Assembly (NCBI GenBank): GCA_964501265.1
Contig: CAZCSK010000007.1
Span: forward strand, 7,880-71,879
DNA length: 64,000 bases
Direction of reading: 5' to 3'
Source: CAZCSK01 sp964501265
GTDB lineage: Bacteria > Actinomycetota > CADDZG01 > JAHWKV01
Both the position numbers and the translations under genes were made by a program. How positions within the stretch are numbered: the stretch's first letter is position 1; each line of letters begins with the position of its first letter. Positions 1 to 8,817 of this stretch are shown piece by piece. Under the pieces are notes generated by a model. It saw only the letters and a program-made list of their open reading frames with translations, was not told the origin of the DNA and did no database searches.

Positions 1-240
1 CGCCTGCATAGTCACGAAGTTCGAGAATCCACCGACGAAGAAAAACACCGGCATGACCTGCAAGATCCAGGTGGCGACCCACAGCCCTGGCACAACGTGC
101 AGTGCGTTGACCCCGCTCACTTTGCCTTGTCGGAAATAGATCGCCGCGATCAACCAATGCCCAAGTACGACCACCATGATGCTTATCGCCCGCAGAAAGT
201 CCACGTATCGATCTCGGGAATCAGGCGTAGCAGCCGCCAT
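1..240 (-). CDS. Acyltransferase 3 family membrane protein, N-terminal part
   Basis: The gene runs off the left edge; about 80 N-terminal residues are visible. They read as the start of an acyltransferase-3 (OafA/NolL type) integral membrane protein, which typically moves acyl groups onto sugars or cell-envelope molecules. The family signature is clear: RYVDFLRAISI near residues 11-21, the conserved GHW near 27-29, and a second hydrophobic helix with MPVFFFVGGFSN near the edge. The ATG at 240 was chosen; an in-frame GTG at 255 is an alternative. It is divergent from the small secreted protein at 328. The substrate cannot be told from the fragment. Confidence 0.75.
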   Translation of the reverse strand, partial: MAAATPDSRDRYVDFLRAISIMVVVLGHWLIAAIYFRQGKVSGVNALHVVPGLWVATWILQVMPVFFFVGGFSNFVTMQA

Positions 241-327
241 CTGCTTGAGACTCACGCTGCTGATCTTTTCAGATTTGCGGGGGCCCACTGCGGTATGCTT
301 GAAGTTAACGAAAGAACGGAGGATCGC

Positions 328-669
328 ATGCGAAGGTTAGTAGCCGCGCTGATTGTCATCGGAGCACTCGTCGCGTCCGGATTGCCGGCTGCCTTGGCAC
401 AAACTCTGGCCGCCCCCGCGGCTCCGCCGAGCCCTGTTTTTGAAGTGCGATTCTACGAAGAGAACGGTTTCACCTGCAGGATTCAAGGATCCCCAGCAAT
501 AATTGACAAGCGTGAACATCAGGATTCGATCGACCGCAGGATCAACTCGTTTCGCTTGCGCCCTCGCTTCATCCCCGACTTGGCGCCTCGAGTGATCCCG
601 CCGGTTCCGCAGACCCTGGAACGGTGCGGAGCGGGTGTTGCGGATCCTGCAGCAGTCGCGGCTGGCTAG
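328..669 (+). CDS. Small secreted protein of unknown function
   Basis: A 113-residue protein that I do not recognise. Residues 1-25 form a good Sec signal peptide: MRR, a hydrophobic stretch, then AALAQ as probable cleavage site. The mature part is short, proline-rich at its start (APAAPPSP) and has two cysteines. The ATG at 328 is preceded by a good ribosome-binding site (ACGGAGGA). The frame stays open upstream to an ATG at 97, but that extension would overlap the divergent acyltransferase and would bury the signal peptide, so the shorter form is preferred. Function unknown. Confidence 0.5.
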   Translation: MRRLVAALIVIGALVASGLPAALAQTLAAPAAPPSPVFEVRFYEENGFTCRIQGSPAIIDKREHQDSIDRRINSFRLRPRFIPDLAPRVIPPVPQTLERCGAGVADPAAVAAG

Positions 670-804
670 AAGTTCTTCGCTCGATCTCTGCCGACTGGCC
701 CAGCTTTGCATTCGTTGAGAATGAAAAGTATCAGCCATAGCTTTACGTTCCTGTTATCGGCGTGTTCGGATTTCTAAGACGACTCGCCAGTCCCCGGCCG
801 CCGC

Positions 805-2514
805 GTGAGTAAGCGTCCCGCGCGCCGGAATGCATTTCGTCGTTATCCGGCGCTGGCCTTCATCGTCGGCGCCGGGGCTCTTGCACTTCTCTTGCCGACC
901 GCTCTCAACGTCCCTACTTCCGGACCTTCTACTCTTGCGGAATTCGCGCCCGTTCCAGGTAGTGGCCAAGGTGAAAGCGATCTGTCGGACCTCGGAGGGG
1001 GGTCGTCGGGCGGGCTGGGGTTCGGATCGGGGAAAGGCGTCGCCGAGGGAATCGGATCTGTGGCTCAGGGCCCCGCCGGTCAGAAAGGTGCCCGGCTCAA
1101 GAGATGCGTGGGCAACCCTCCCCGTCAGACCGAGGATGAACTCTCTCCGCCGTGCGTTGCTTTTTTTGATGGCGACAATGGTGGAGCAACAACGCGAGGA
1201 GTGAAGAAGGATGAGGTCAGCGTTGTCATCTATGGAGGCCCGGCGAGTCCTGCGCGTTTCTACGACCTCGATGATCCGAATTACCATGACACCGACCCGC
1301 AGTCCGAGGCGTACAACGTGATCGTGCAAGGTCTCGCACGTTTCTTTAACAGCAGATATCAGACGTACGGGCGTCACGTTCACTTCTACGGGTATAAGAC
1401 CCCTGCTCAGCCGGAGGCCGTTCGAGCCGGTATCGACGAAATTACGCGCAGATGGCAGCCCTTCGGATTGATCACCACAGGGCTGGAACCTGCCTCCGCG
1501 ACGGCGAAGGAAGCCGCATCCAGACAGATCGTCGCGGCCTCTTACAGCGCCTTTGACCGCACTGTCCAGGGCCAATCAGCTCCTTTCCTGCTCTCCTACG
1601 CGCCCGACCTTCAGGATGAAGCGCGCATTGCGGCAAGTTACGTCTGCCGCAAACTGGTGGGCCGGCCTGCCCGACACTCGGGCAATCCAACCGATCAGAG
1701 TCGCACGCGCAAGTTTGGTCTCCTCTATCAGGACAGTGCGACCGCCCCTGAGCACCGCGGACTAAAAGATCACTTCAGACGGGAAGTCGGGGCCCAGTGC
1801 GGATTGACTGAGTTACCAGAGGGTGTCGCGCGCACGACCAACGAGGGCCAGGGAGACTATGCGCTCAACATCGCATCAATGCGAACGTCAGAAGTGACCA
1901 CGATCGTATCCTTCAGCAGTGGCACCGGCCCTAGCGGCTGGGGCAGTGCCGGGCAGGCTCAAGGCTATTTCCCTGAGTGGGTTGTCCCAGGGAAAAGTTC
2001 TGCCCTGGGCGCAGATGACAATTCGCAAGCAAGGACGTATGCGCCAGCGGTATGGGCGAACGCATTTGGAATCACATACGATTATGTTCGCAACGCTCGC
2101 ATCCAGCAGCAGTGGTACCTAGCATTCCGCGAAGGTTGCCCCAACTGCGCGGACCCGGCAAATGACATCAAGCTCCCGCAGACCTACGACGCGCTGAACA
2201 TGTTGTTCTGGGGAATTCAGGCCGCAGGCCCCCGGCTCATACCTGCAAACTTAGACAAGGGCTTACATGCCATACCAGCGCGCGGTAGTCCTAATCCCAG
2301 CGTCCCCGCCGCGTATTTTGCTCCAGGAAACTATTCATGGATCAAAGATGCGATGGAGATCTGGTGGGATGCAGCAGGAACACCTCCTGGTGAACAAACG
2401 CCCGGCTGTTACCGCGTCGCCAACGGGGGAGACCGTTTCAGGGCGGGCGAATGGTCGGAGGGCGATGGCACTATCAAGGTTTCAGGTGCACCGTGTCAGG
2501 GATCTGTTAGATGA
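805..2514 (+). CDS. Periplasmic-binding-protein-like exported protein, copy 1
   Basis: A 569-residue exported protein starting at GTG. Residues about 13-33 are a membrane anchor or uncleaved signal (RYPALAFIVGAGALALLLP). A Gly/Ser-rich linker follows (about 50-90), then a conserved segment with two cysteines (RCVGNPPRQTED...PPCVAFF), then a long domain whose layout resembles type 1 solute-binding proteins of the branched-chain amino-acid type. Near the C-terminus is a tract shared with copy 2 (AYFAPGNYSWIKDAMEIWWD). It is a tandem paralogue of the next gene, 88 bases away. No permease or ATPase genes are nearby, so a transport role is unproven; an extracellular ligand-sensing role is equally possible. 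Confidence 0.7.
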   Translation: MSKRPARRNAFRRYPALAFIVGAGALALLLPTALNVPTSGPSTLAEFAPVPGSGQGESDLSDLGGGSSGGLGFGSGKGVAEGIGSVAQGPAGQKGARLKRCVGNPPRQTEDELSPPCVAFFDGDNGGATTRGVKKDEVSVVIYGGPASPARFYDLDDPNYHDTDPQSEAYNVIVQGLARFFNSRYQTYGRHVHFYGYKTPAQPEAVRAGIDEITRRWQPFGLITTGLEPASATAKEAASRQIVAASYSAFDRTVQGQSAPFLLSYAPDLQDEARIAASYVCRKLVGRPARHSGNPTDQSRTRKFGLLYQDSATAPEHRGLKDHFRREVGAQCGLTELPEGVARTTNEGQGDYALNIASMRTSEVTTIVSFSSGTGPSGWGSAGQAQGYFPEWVVPGKSSALGADDNSQARTYAPAVWANAFGITYDYVRNARIQQQWYLAFREGCPNCADPANDIKLPQTYDALNMLFWGIQAAGPRLIPANLDKGLHAIPARGSPNPSVPAAYFAPGNYSWIKDAMEIWWDAAGTPPGEQTPGCYRVANGGDRFRAGEWSEGDGTIKVSGAPCQGSVR

Positions 2515-2602
2515 GAGAGACTTGAGACGCATTCTCCATGTATTAATATGTCGGCGTGCTTGAGTTCCCGGTCACGTTTAATGTCATCCGCCTAAGGGCC
2601 CA

Positions 2603-4324
2603 GTGAGTAAGCGGTCCTCACGTCAGAGCATGTTTCGCCGTTACCCGGCTCTTATCTTCATCGTCGCGGCCGGGGCTCTAGCCGTTCTTCTGCCGACCGC
2701 TCTCAACGTTCCCACCTCCGGCCCATCCACCCTGGCGGAGTTTGCGCCAGTTCCCGGCAAGGGCCAAGGTGATAGCGACCTGGCAGACCTTGGCGCGGCG
2801 TCGTCGGGTGGACTCGGGTTTGGATCAGGAAGCGGCAGTGCTGGAGGAGGAGGGGCAGCGCTTCAGGCCCCCCCGAGTCAGAAGAAGCCCCGTCTCAAGA
2901 GGTGCGTGGGTAACCCTCCTCGTCAGACGGAAGACCCTCGGTCCCCGCCCTGCGTAGCATTTTTCGAGGGAGACAACGGGGGAGCAACGACCCGTGGCGT
3001 AACGAAGGACGAGGTAACCGTCGTGATTCACTTCGGCAACGTGTTGGGCGGAGCTAACCCGAGACCCGCAGGTTTTAACGATCTCGCGGGGCCAATCACG
3101 GAGCAGGATCCTGATGTGGAACGTCACGCTAAGGCCTTTGCCAAGTATTTCAATGACCGGTATCAGACTTACGATCGGTATGTGCACTTCTGGGGATTTC
3201 GAACTTCAGCAGCTTCGAGCGATCAAGTGGGGTATCGGGCGAGCGTCTCACAGATTGAATCGGAAAAGAAGCCTTTTGCGCTGATCCCCTCTCACGACCT
3301 TGCCGCCGTCATCGCCGATGAGGCCGCCGCTCGGAAGATCTTTGGTGTTACCTATGGTGCTTTTAGGAGGGCCGACTACCAGAAGTCACCTCCATACTTG
3401 GTCACCTTCTCTCCCGATCTTGAGGACCAGGCAGCAAGTTTGAGCGGTTATATATGCACGAAACTCGTGGGCAGAAGGGCGCGTCATGCTCCGGACCCAA
3501 CCTATCAGCAGCGAACTCGAGAATTTGGCGTCTTTTACAGTTCCGATTCCTCCAAGCCGCAGTCCGCACAACTGAAAGATATGTTGAGGGGCGAATTGCA
3601 ATCGCGCTGCGGGATCAATCCGAAAATTGAAGTTCCCGTTGTGGTCGGGCCAAACTACACATCTCCCGCTACTTCAATGCGAAGTGCCGACGTCACCACT
3701 GTGATCACCCTTTATGGAGGTGGATTCTCGACGAACATGTCTATCCACGCTGGCGCGCAAAAATGGTATCCGGAGTGGATAGTTGGAGCCAACGTGGAAA
3801 GTGCCTCTAACGACGTCGCTACGTCTGGTTGGTTGCACGATCCCACGGTTTGGAAAGGAGCTTTTGGAATAACGTACGATTATCGGCGAGATTCAATAGC
3901 GAATCAAACCTGGTACGCGGCTTACCGAGAGGCCTGCTCGTCTTGCGGTGGAGGCAGTTCTCCAACAGCCAGACTCTACGATGAGTTTGCACTTTTGTTC
4001 TACGGGATTCAGGCCGCGGGTCCAAAACTCACGCCGGCAAATCTCGACAAAGGGATGCATGCCATCCCTCAGAGGGGCAGCCCGGACCCCTACCGTCCGG
4101 CTGCATATTTCAGCCCGGGCAACTATTCCTTCATCAAAGATGCGATGGAGATTTGGTGGGATGGCGTTTCCCCGCCTCCGGGAGACACTCATCCAGGTTG
4201 CTATCGCATTCCCAACGATGGCCTTCGTTTCCGGGCCAAGGATTGGTCTGGCGATGACTCACAGTTATTCAACCCGGCCAGCGGGCCATGTCAGGGGGTT
4301 TCCCAACCTCCCGCAGGGGGATAG
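2603..4324 (+). CDS. Periplasmic-binding-protein-like exported protein, copy 2
   Basis: A 573-residue paralogue of the preceding gene with the same GTG start, the same N-terminal anchor (residues about 13-33), the almost unchanged segment LPTALNVPTSGPSTLAEFAP, a Gly/Ser linker and the two-cysteine segment RCVGNPPRQTED. The middle of the protein differs more from copy 1 than the ends do, as expected if ligand specificity has diverged after duplication. The C-terminal segment AYFSPGNYSFIKDAMEIWWD is nearly shared. Type 1 periplasmic-binding fold is inferred from overall layout and motifs such as WYPEWIVG and FGITYDY; no transporter partner is present nearby. Confidence 0.7.
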   Translation: MSKRSSRQSMFRRYPALIFIVAAGALAVLLPTALNVPTSGPSTLAEFAPVPGKGQGDSDLADLGAASSGGLGFGSGSGSAGGGGAALQAPPSQKKPRLKRCVGNPPRQTEDPRSPPCVAFFEGDNGGATTRGVTKDEVTVVIHFGNVLGGANPRPAGFNDLAGPITEQDPDVERHAKAFAKYFNDRYQTYDRYVHFWGFRTSAASSDQVGYRASVSQIESEKKPFALIPSHDLAAVIADEAAARKIFGVTYGAFRRADYQKSPPYLVTFSPDLEDQAASLSGYICTKLVGRRARHAPDPTYQQRTREFGVFYSSDSSKPQSAQLKDMLRGELQSRCGINPKIEVPVVVGPNYTSPATSMRSADVTTVITLYGGGFSTNMSIHAGAQKWYPEWIVGANVESASNDVATSGWLHDPTVWKGAFGITYDYRRDSIANQTWYAAYREACSSCGGGSSPTARLYDEFALLFYGIQAAGPKLTPANLDKGMHAIPQRGSPDPYRPAAYFSPGNYSFIKDAMEIWWDGVSPPPGDTHPGCYRIPNDGLRFRAKDWSGDDSQLFNPASGPCQGVSQPPAGG

Positions 4325-4328
4325 TTTT

Positions 4329-4349
4329 CAGGCCTCCCTTTCTGGCCTG
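4329..4349 (+). terminator. Candidate terminator hairpin after the binding-protein pair
   Basis: A perfect 6-bp inverted repeat, CAGGCC and GGCCTG, with a 9-base loop begins 4 bases after the stop of the second binding-protein gene. No strong T-run follows, so termination is only suggested by its position. Confidence 0.4.
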
Positions 4350-4512
4350 TCTTCGATTGAGCGATAACGTCGGATCCCGCGCAGGATGGGTCGGCGCGAT
4401 AGCCTCAGACATAGATACGACAGTTCAAACGCTGATCGAAGACGCTCTGGTCGTTTAGGACTCCAGGAAAGAGCGGGGGCCTCACCGATATCTCGTAACT
4501 TGTGTACAGCCA

Positions 4513-4851
4513 TCAGCCCTCCGGTTCGAACCCGAACCTTTTGCGGAGGTTCTCCGCCGTCGACTCGATCTTGGGATCTAATCGTATCGCGCTTCATCGT
4601 GTACAGCATTTGTGGAGTTGCCACGCGCACGGCAACACCCTCGACCGAGATTTCCTCCCATTCCACGTCGTCGAACACAAAGGCGTCCCCGATGCGAGCA
4701 ATCAAGTCGAGGACGAACTCACCATCGGGTGGAACGTAACGGATGACTGGGTAGTGCCCGGCAAGATCTGAGCTATCGAGCCGATCAAGACGTACCGAAC
4801 TTGCTCGCGCTCGAACTCGGCAAGAACTTCGATAGCTTGGCCGAAATTCAT
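4513..4851 (-). pseudogene. Decayed nucleotidyltransferase (AbiEii/DUF6036-like) gene
   Basis: Three pieces of one nucleotidyltransferase-type protein lie in different frames. The N-terminus starts at ATG 4851 (MNFGQAIEVLAEFE, then VRYVLIGS) and is followed by a jump: the part that should carry the Asp catalytic site is missing. The middle reads LDLIARIGDAFVFDDVEWEE and VRVATPQMLYTMKRDTIR. After one further frameshift near 4580 the C-terminus reads LDPKIESTAENLRKRFGFEP and ends at a stop at 4513. The pattern (LIGG start, then V-ATP-LY-MKRDT, then a LRKRF tail) is typical of this family. The catalytic loss plus two frame breaks indicate a dead gene. Confidence 0.7.
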
Positions 4852-4918
4852 CTCAAAACCGAATGGTATGCGCGACCCGGAGGGAAAGGGCGGAGGTGTC
4901 TATTTACCAGAGAACTGA

Positions 4919-7675
4919 TCAGTTGCCCGAGCGTGCGCCATCCGCGGTTTCTTCGAGAGTCTTACAAGCGAACGCGATGGCGCCTTCCGAATTCATGGCT
5001 AGTCCTTCGGCCCAGGCCACCTCGAAATCGGCTTGGCCGAGGCTCGCCCGCAGTTCGGCCAAACTCGCTTCGTGAGCTTTGATCTGATTCGGCCGGATCG
5101 GCAAACGCAGTTTCTCGCGCAACGCTGCGGCTGCTCCGTATAGGCGCGCCGCACGATCTGAATCACCGAGCCGGAATTCAAGCTGTCCAAACGTCTCGAG
5201 CGCAATCGTGGCCACAAGTCGGTCTCCATCCTCCTTCAGCAGAGTCATAGCCTCTCGAACGAAGGCATGAGCCTCGGTGAGTTGGCCTGAGGCCGTCTTG
5301 ACGGAAGCCATTCTTGCGAGACTTTTCGCAATACCACCTGCGTCCCCCAACTCACGCTGAAGATGGAGGGCTTCATCCACCAAGCGTTCGGCGCACGTCA
5401 AATCGTCTTCCTGAAAATGCAGGCTGGACAGATTCAGAAGGGCCGCCGCGACACCTTCTCTGGCCCCCAGCTTGCGCGATATCTGCAGAGACTCTTCCGA
5501 CAACTTACGGGCCGCAGCCGAGTCTCCTTCAGCCGCTGCGAGAATCCCCAGATTATTCGAGGCGCGCGCGAGATTCAGCAGGTCGCCGGTCTCGCGCCAC
5601 AATTCAAGGCCCTGCTCCATCAGCCGGCGGGCGGAGGTGAGATCGCCCTGATCGAAGTCGAGTAAACCAAGAGCGCTCAGCGCGGCGGCTTCGCCTGTGC
5701 GGTCTTCGAGCTTGCGATAGATGTCCGCGCTCTGGCTCTGATAGCCGCGTGCGCCGTCCAGGTCACCCTGCGCCCGGGCGATTATCCCAAGCTGGTGAAG
5801 GGCCGACGCTTGATCGGCGGGATCTGCTTCGGTCGCTTCAAGCGCCCTCTCCAGCCAATCGCGAGCCTCGGTCATCGAACCGCGGGCCGCCCAGAATCTT
5901 GCTGTGAATTGAACCCGTGCCACCAAGTCTCCACGCGACCCCGAGAGTGCTCGATGTATAGCCACCCTCATGTTGTCGCGCTCCGCCTCCAAGGCGTCGA
6001 GCCATCCTGCACGCTCGGGGCCGAGCCACTCCTCGCGCGCTCGAAGCGCGAGCTCATTGAGCCATGTGAAATGGGCCTCTTCGGCAACGGTCCCCTCCCC
6101 GCGCGCCGCGAGCTTGGATTCGGCGTACTGCCGAATCGTTCGCAGCATTCGATATCTGGCCCGTCCACCTCGCTCTTCCATCGCTGCTAACGATTTGCGA
6201 ATCAATTGATCGAGAAGATCCAGGGCGTTGGAATCTTCTAGATTTCCAAGTACAACTTCTGCAGCTTCAAGCGTGAAGCCTCCTCTAAACACGGACAAAT
6301 ATTCCAAAGCGCGTTGCTCCGGCGGGCTCAAGAGGTTGTAGCTCCAATCGATCAAGGCTTCGAGTGTTCTTTGACGAGCCGGCACGGTCGAATCGCTCGT
6401 CTTCAACAAACTCAAGGCATCCTCTACCCGCTCCGCGATCTGTTCTAAGGTAAGCACATTCAGACGGGCCGCGGCCAATTCGATCGCGAGAGGAATGCCT
6501 TCCAGGCTCATACTCACTTTTGCCAGGGCGCGGGCGTCTTTCGGGCCGATTTGCAACTTTGGATTGATGAGGCTCGCCCGGTCGACAAGCAGCCGTACCG
6601 ACTCTTGAAGCACGAGCGATTCGAAAGGTTCATTTTCATTATCGGGAGAAGTCAGAGGAGGGACCTGCCAGGCGGTTTCACCTGCTACATCCAAAGTCTC
6701 CCGGCTGGTGGCGAGGATCTTGAGCTCCAGGCAGGTCACCAGAAGCCGGCGGGTCAACTCCGCGCATTCCGAGCGGACGTGTTCGCAGTTGTCCAAGACC
6801 AGCAGAAGTTTCTTTCGCTGGAGTTCCTCAATGATCGACTCGATCAGGCTTTGACCCGGCTGTTCGTGAACCATCAGGGTGGAGGCAAGCGCAGGGCCGA
6901 CCTCCGCGGCCTCCGTAATAGCGCCAAGCTCGACTAGCCTTATGCCATCGGGAAAGTCATAAGCGACATCGGCGGCAACCTGGACTGCCAAGCGGGACTT
7001 GCCGCACCCGCCCGAACCGGTGAGCGTGATCAAGCGTCCTGATTCAATAAGTCGTTCAACCGCTGCCATCTCGGCCTCGCGGCCGATGAATTTTGTCAGT
7101 TTCAAGGGGAGATTGTTTGGCAGGGCGTCGAGAGAACGAAGAGGCGGAAACTCTGTTGGCAGGTCGGGATGTAAGACTTGATAGATCGGCTCGGGGCGGC
7201 CGAGATCCTTGAGCCGGTACTCACCGAGGAATTTGAAATTCTGGGCTGCTTCAAGTACCTGAGTCGTCGTGAGCGAGCATAGGATTTGTTTTCCTCTGGC
7301 CGCTGAAGAGATGCGGTGTGCCCGATGTATGTCGATGCCGACGTATCCGTCTGGGCCACTAATCGCCTCACCGGTGTGCAGACCCATGCGCACGTTCATC
7401 TCGGCGCCCTCCGGCCATGCATGTCCGATGAGCGTCAGTTGCGAATCCACGGCCGCCGCGACTGCATCCGTCGCATTCGGAAAGATGAAGAAGAGTGAGT
7501 CGCCTTCTCCCCCCGCCTCTATCCCCCTCAAGGGCCCGCAGATATCACGCAGGATGCGCCGCTCGTCGGAGAGTGCGCGGCCATAAACGTCCGGACCCAC
7601 TCGATCTAGCAGTCGGGTGGAGCCCTCGATGTCGGTGAAAAGGAAGGTGAGTGTCCTGGAGGCAAACTCAGGCAA
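4919..7675 (-). CDS. Cyclase-domain/ATPase/TPR signalling protein, degenerate cyclase
   Basis: A 918-residue STAND-type protein. Residues about 5-165 are a class III nucleotide cyclase domain (FLFTDIEGST, then GEGDSLFFIF). Next comes an NB-ARC-like ATPase with P-loop GSGGCGKS near residue 219 and LLLVLDNCEHV as its Walker B region, then a winged-helix part and many TPR-like helices to the end (about 600-880). In the cyclase part the purine-selecting Lys and Asp and the transition-state Asn all appear replaced (the last as DIHRAHR), so it is probably not an ordinary adenylate cyclase. Such proteins usually act as signal-dependent switches. It lies 17 bases downstream of a RAM-domain gene on the same strand, and no DNA-binding domain is seen. 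Confidence 0.85.
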   Translation of the reverse strand: MPEFASRTLTFLFTDIEGSTRLLDRVGPDVYGRALSDERRILRDICGPLRGIEAGGEGDSLFFIFPNATDAVAAAVDSQLTLIGHAWPEGAEMNVRMGLHTGEAISGPDGYVGIDIHRAHRISSAARGKQILCSLTTTQVLEAAQNFKFLGEYRLKDLGRPEPIYQVLHPDLPTEFPPLRSLDALPNNLPLKLTKFIGREAEMAAVERLIESGRLITLTGSGGCGKSRLAVQVAADVAYDFPDGIRLVELGAITEAAEVGPALASTLMVHEQPGQSLIESIIEELQRKKLLLVLDNCEHVRSECAELTRRLLVTCLELKILATSRETLDVAGETAWQVPPLTSPDNENEPFESLVLQESVRLLVDRASLINPKLQIGPKDARALAKVSMSLEGIPLAIELAAARLNVLTLEQIAERVEDALSLLKTSDSTVPARQRTLEALIDWSYNLLSPPEQRALEYLSVFRGGFTLEAAEVVLGNLEDSNALDLLDQLIRKSLAAMEERGGRARYRMLRTIRQYAESKLAARGEGTVAEEAHFTWLNELALRAREEWLGPERAGWLDALEAERDNMRVAIHRALSGSRGDLVARVQFTARFWAARGSMTEARDWLERALEATEADPADQASALHQLGIIARAQGDLDGARGYQSQSADIYRKLEDRTGEAAALSALGLLDFDQGDLTSARRLMEQGLELWRETGDLLNLARASNNLGILAAAEGDSAAARKLSEESLQISRKLGAREGVAAALLNLSSLHFQEDDLTCAERLVDEALHLQRELGDAGGIAKSLARMASVKTASGQLTEAHAFVREAMTLLKEDGDRLVATIALETFGQLEFRLGDSDRAARLYGAAAALREKLRLPIRPNQIKAHEASLAELRASLGQADFEVAWAEGLAMNSEGAIAFACKTLEETADGARSGN

Positions 7676-7692
7676 TCAACTCACCCCTAAGG

Positions 7693-8265
7693 TCAGCGCG
7701 CCTTTTTCTTGGTGCGGGTCTTGGCGGCCACTTGTGGAGTCGTTCGAAGGATCACCGACGTAGATGTCGAGGCGACACCAGGGATCGATCGAATGTTCTT
7801 GAAGACGGTCTTTACTATCTCGCCCAAATTGCGGCCGCGCACCTGGACCATCAAGTCGATGTCGCCAGTGAGAAGCGCGAGCGCGACGATTGCCTTGCTC
7901 TTGGATATGGCCTTGACGGCGGCAAAGTTGGCGGCGGCGTCGAGCTTGACGAAGACCAGAGCTTCGAGTACCGGTGGCGGCGGGGGCGGGATCACGAAAG
8001 GTAGCTCCCAGGAAACATTGCCCCCTCCCAACTCGCGCGCGGATACGACGAATCCTGTCACCGAACTCTTTATCCCTCCAATTCCACCGAGCCTCTCTAG
8101 AAGATTGGTCCCGAGGTCATCGACACTGACATCCTCGATCCGCCCAACTAAATCGACCCTGCCGGTTATGGCTACGACCCTTCTATAGATTCCGGTTTCG
8201 ACCAGTGTGTTCATAACGGTGTTGCCAAGACCGGGCTTGATCCTCAAGAATGTATAGGCATCCAA
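7693..8265 (-). CDS. Double RAM (AsnC/Lrp ligand-binding) domain protein without HTH
   Basis: A 190-residue protein with two repeats of the Lrp/AsnC effector-binding (RAM) fold. The first (residues 1-75) begins AYTFLRIKPG and contains VVAITGRVDLVGRIE; the second (about 98-175) contains ALALLTGDIDLMVQV and ends with SIPGVASTSTSVIL. The linker has a run of six prolines and the C-terminus is very basic (KTRTKKKAR). The helix-turn-helix that would make it a repressor is absent, so it is a small-molecule-binding protein or a partner of another regulator. It sits just upstream of the cyclase/ATPase gene on the same strand, which suggests co-transcription. Confidence 0.75.
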   Translation of the reverse strand: MDAYTFLRIKPGLGNTVMNTLVETGIYRRVVAITGRVDLVGRIEDVSVDDLGTNLLERLGGIGGIKSSVTGFVVSARELGGGNVSWELPFVIPPPPPPVLEALVFVKLDAAANFAAVKAISKSKAIVALALLTGDIDLMVQVRGRNLGEIVKTVFKNIRSIPGVASTSTSVILRTTPQVAAKTRTKKKAR

Positions 8266-8337
8266 AACGAGCCTCCTTTGTGGTTTGAGGGGGTAAGGCT
8301 AGTCGTTTGCCAACCTACTTTCAAGGCATCGTCTAAA

Positions 8338-8739
8338 GTGAATGTCGTGACGCTTGATTCTGCGGTTCGCGACTTCGCCAAAGCGCCTAACTTTGCTTCT
8401 CTCGCGTCCTTCATGCCAAATGGCAGTTTGCAGTCTCACGTCATGTGGATCGACTGCGACGAGGAACACATCATCTTCAATACCGAAGTCCACCGACAGA
8501 AGTTTCGCAACATCGAGCGTGATCCGCGTGTCACGGTCTTGATCTGGGAGAAGGACAATCCGTACCGTTTTGCCGAGATACGCGGACGGGTTGTTTCGAC
8601 CGAGCGCGGGCCGTCCGCCCTGGCGCACATCGATTCCTTGGCAGTCAAGTACATGGGAGGGCCCTTTGGCAGAGGGTCGATCCAAAGCGAAAGAGTCATC
8701 GTTCGCATCCACCCCGATCGCCAGACCGTAAGAGGCTGA
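8338..8739 (+). CDS. PPOX-class flavin/F420-dependent enzyme
   Basis: About 133 residues of a pyridoxamine-phosphate-oxidase-like split beta-barrel, the family that in actinobacteria includes F420-dependent reductases (TIGR03618-like). Family features: FASLASFMPNGSLQSHVMW at the start of the barrel, then HIIFNTE, KFRNIERDPRVTVLIWE and RFAEIRGRVV. The substrate is unknown. The start is uncertain: GTG at 8338 fits the family length, GTG at 8347 or TTG at 8278 are alternatives. It is divergent from the RAM-domain gene and followed by the DoxX-like gene on the same strand. Confidence 0.8.
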   Translation: MNVVTLDSAVRDFAKAPNFASLASFMPNGSLQSHVMWIDCDEEHIIFNTEVHRQKFRNIERDPRVTVLIWEKDNPYRFAEIRGRVVSTERGPSALAHIDSLAVKYMGGPFGRGSIQSERVIVRIHPDRQTVRG

Positions 8740-8817
8740 CCCACCAATGGGGGCGCGTGTCTCAGATTTTTCCAGCCCGAATTGTTCGATTATCTGGGCT
8801 TTGAGTCTGACGAGAAG

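Noticed and set aside
97..669. A 190-residue frame including the small secreted protein
   Set aside because: The extra 77 residues overlap the divergent acyltransferase gene and would hide the signal peptide; the ATG at 328 has its own ribosome-binding site.
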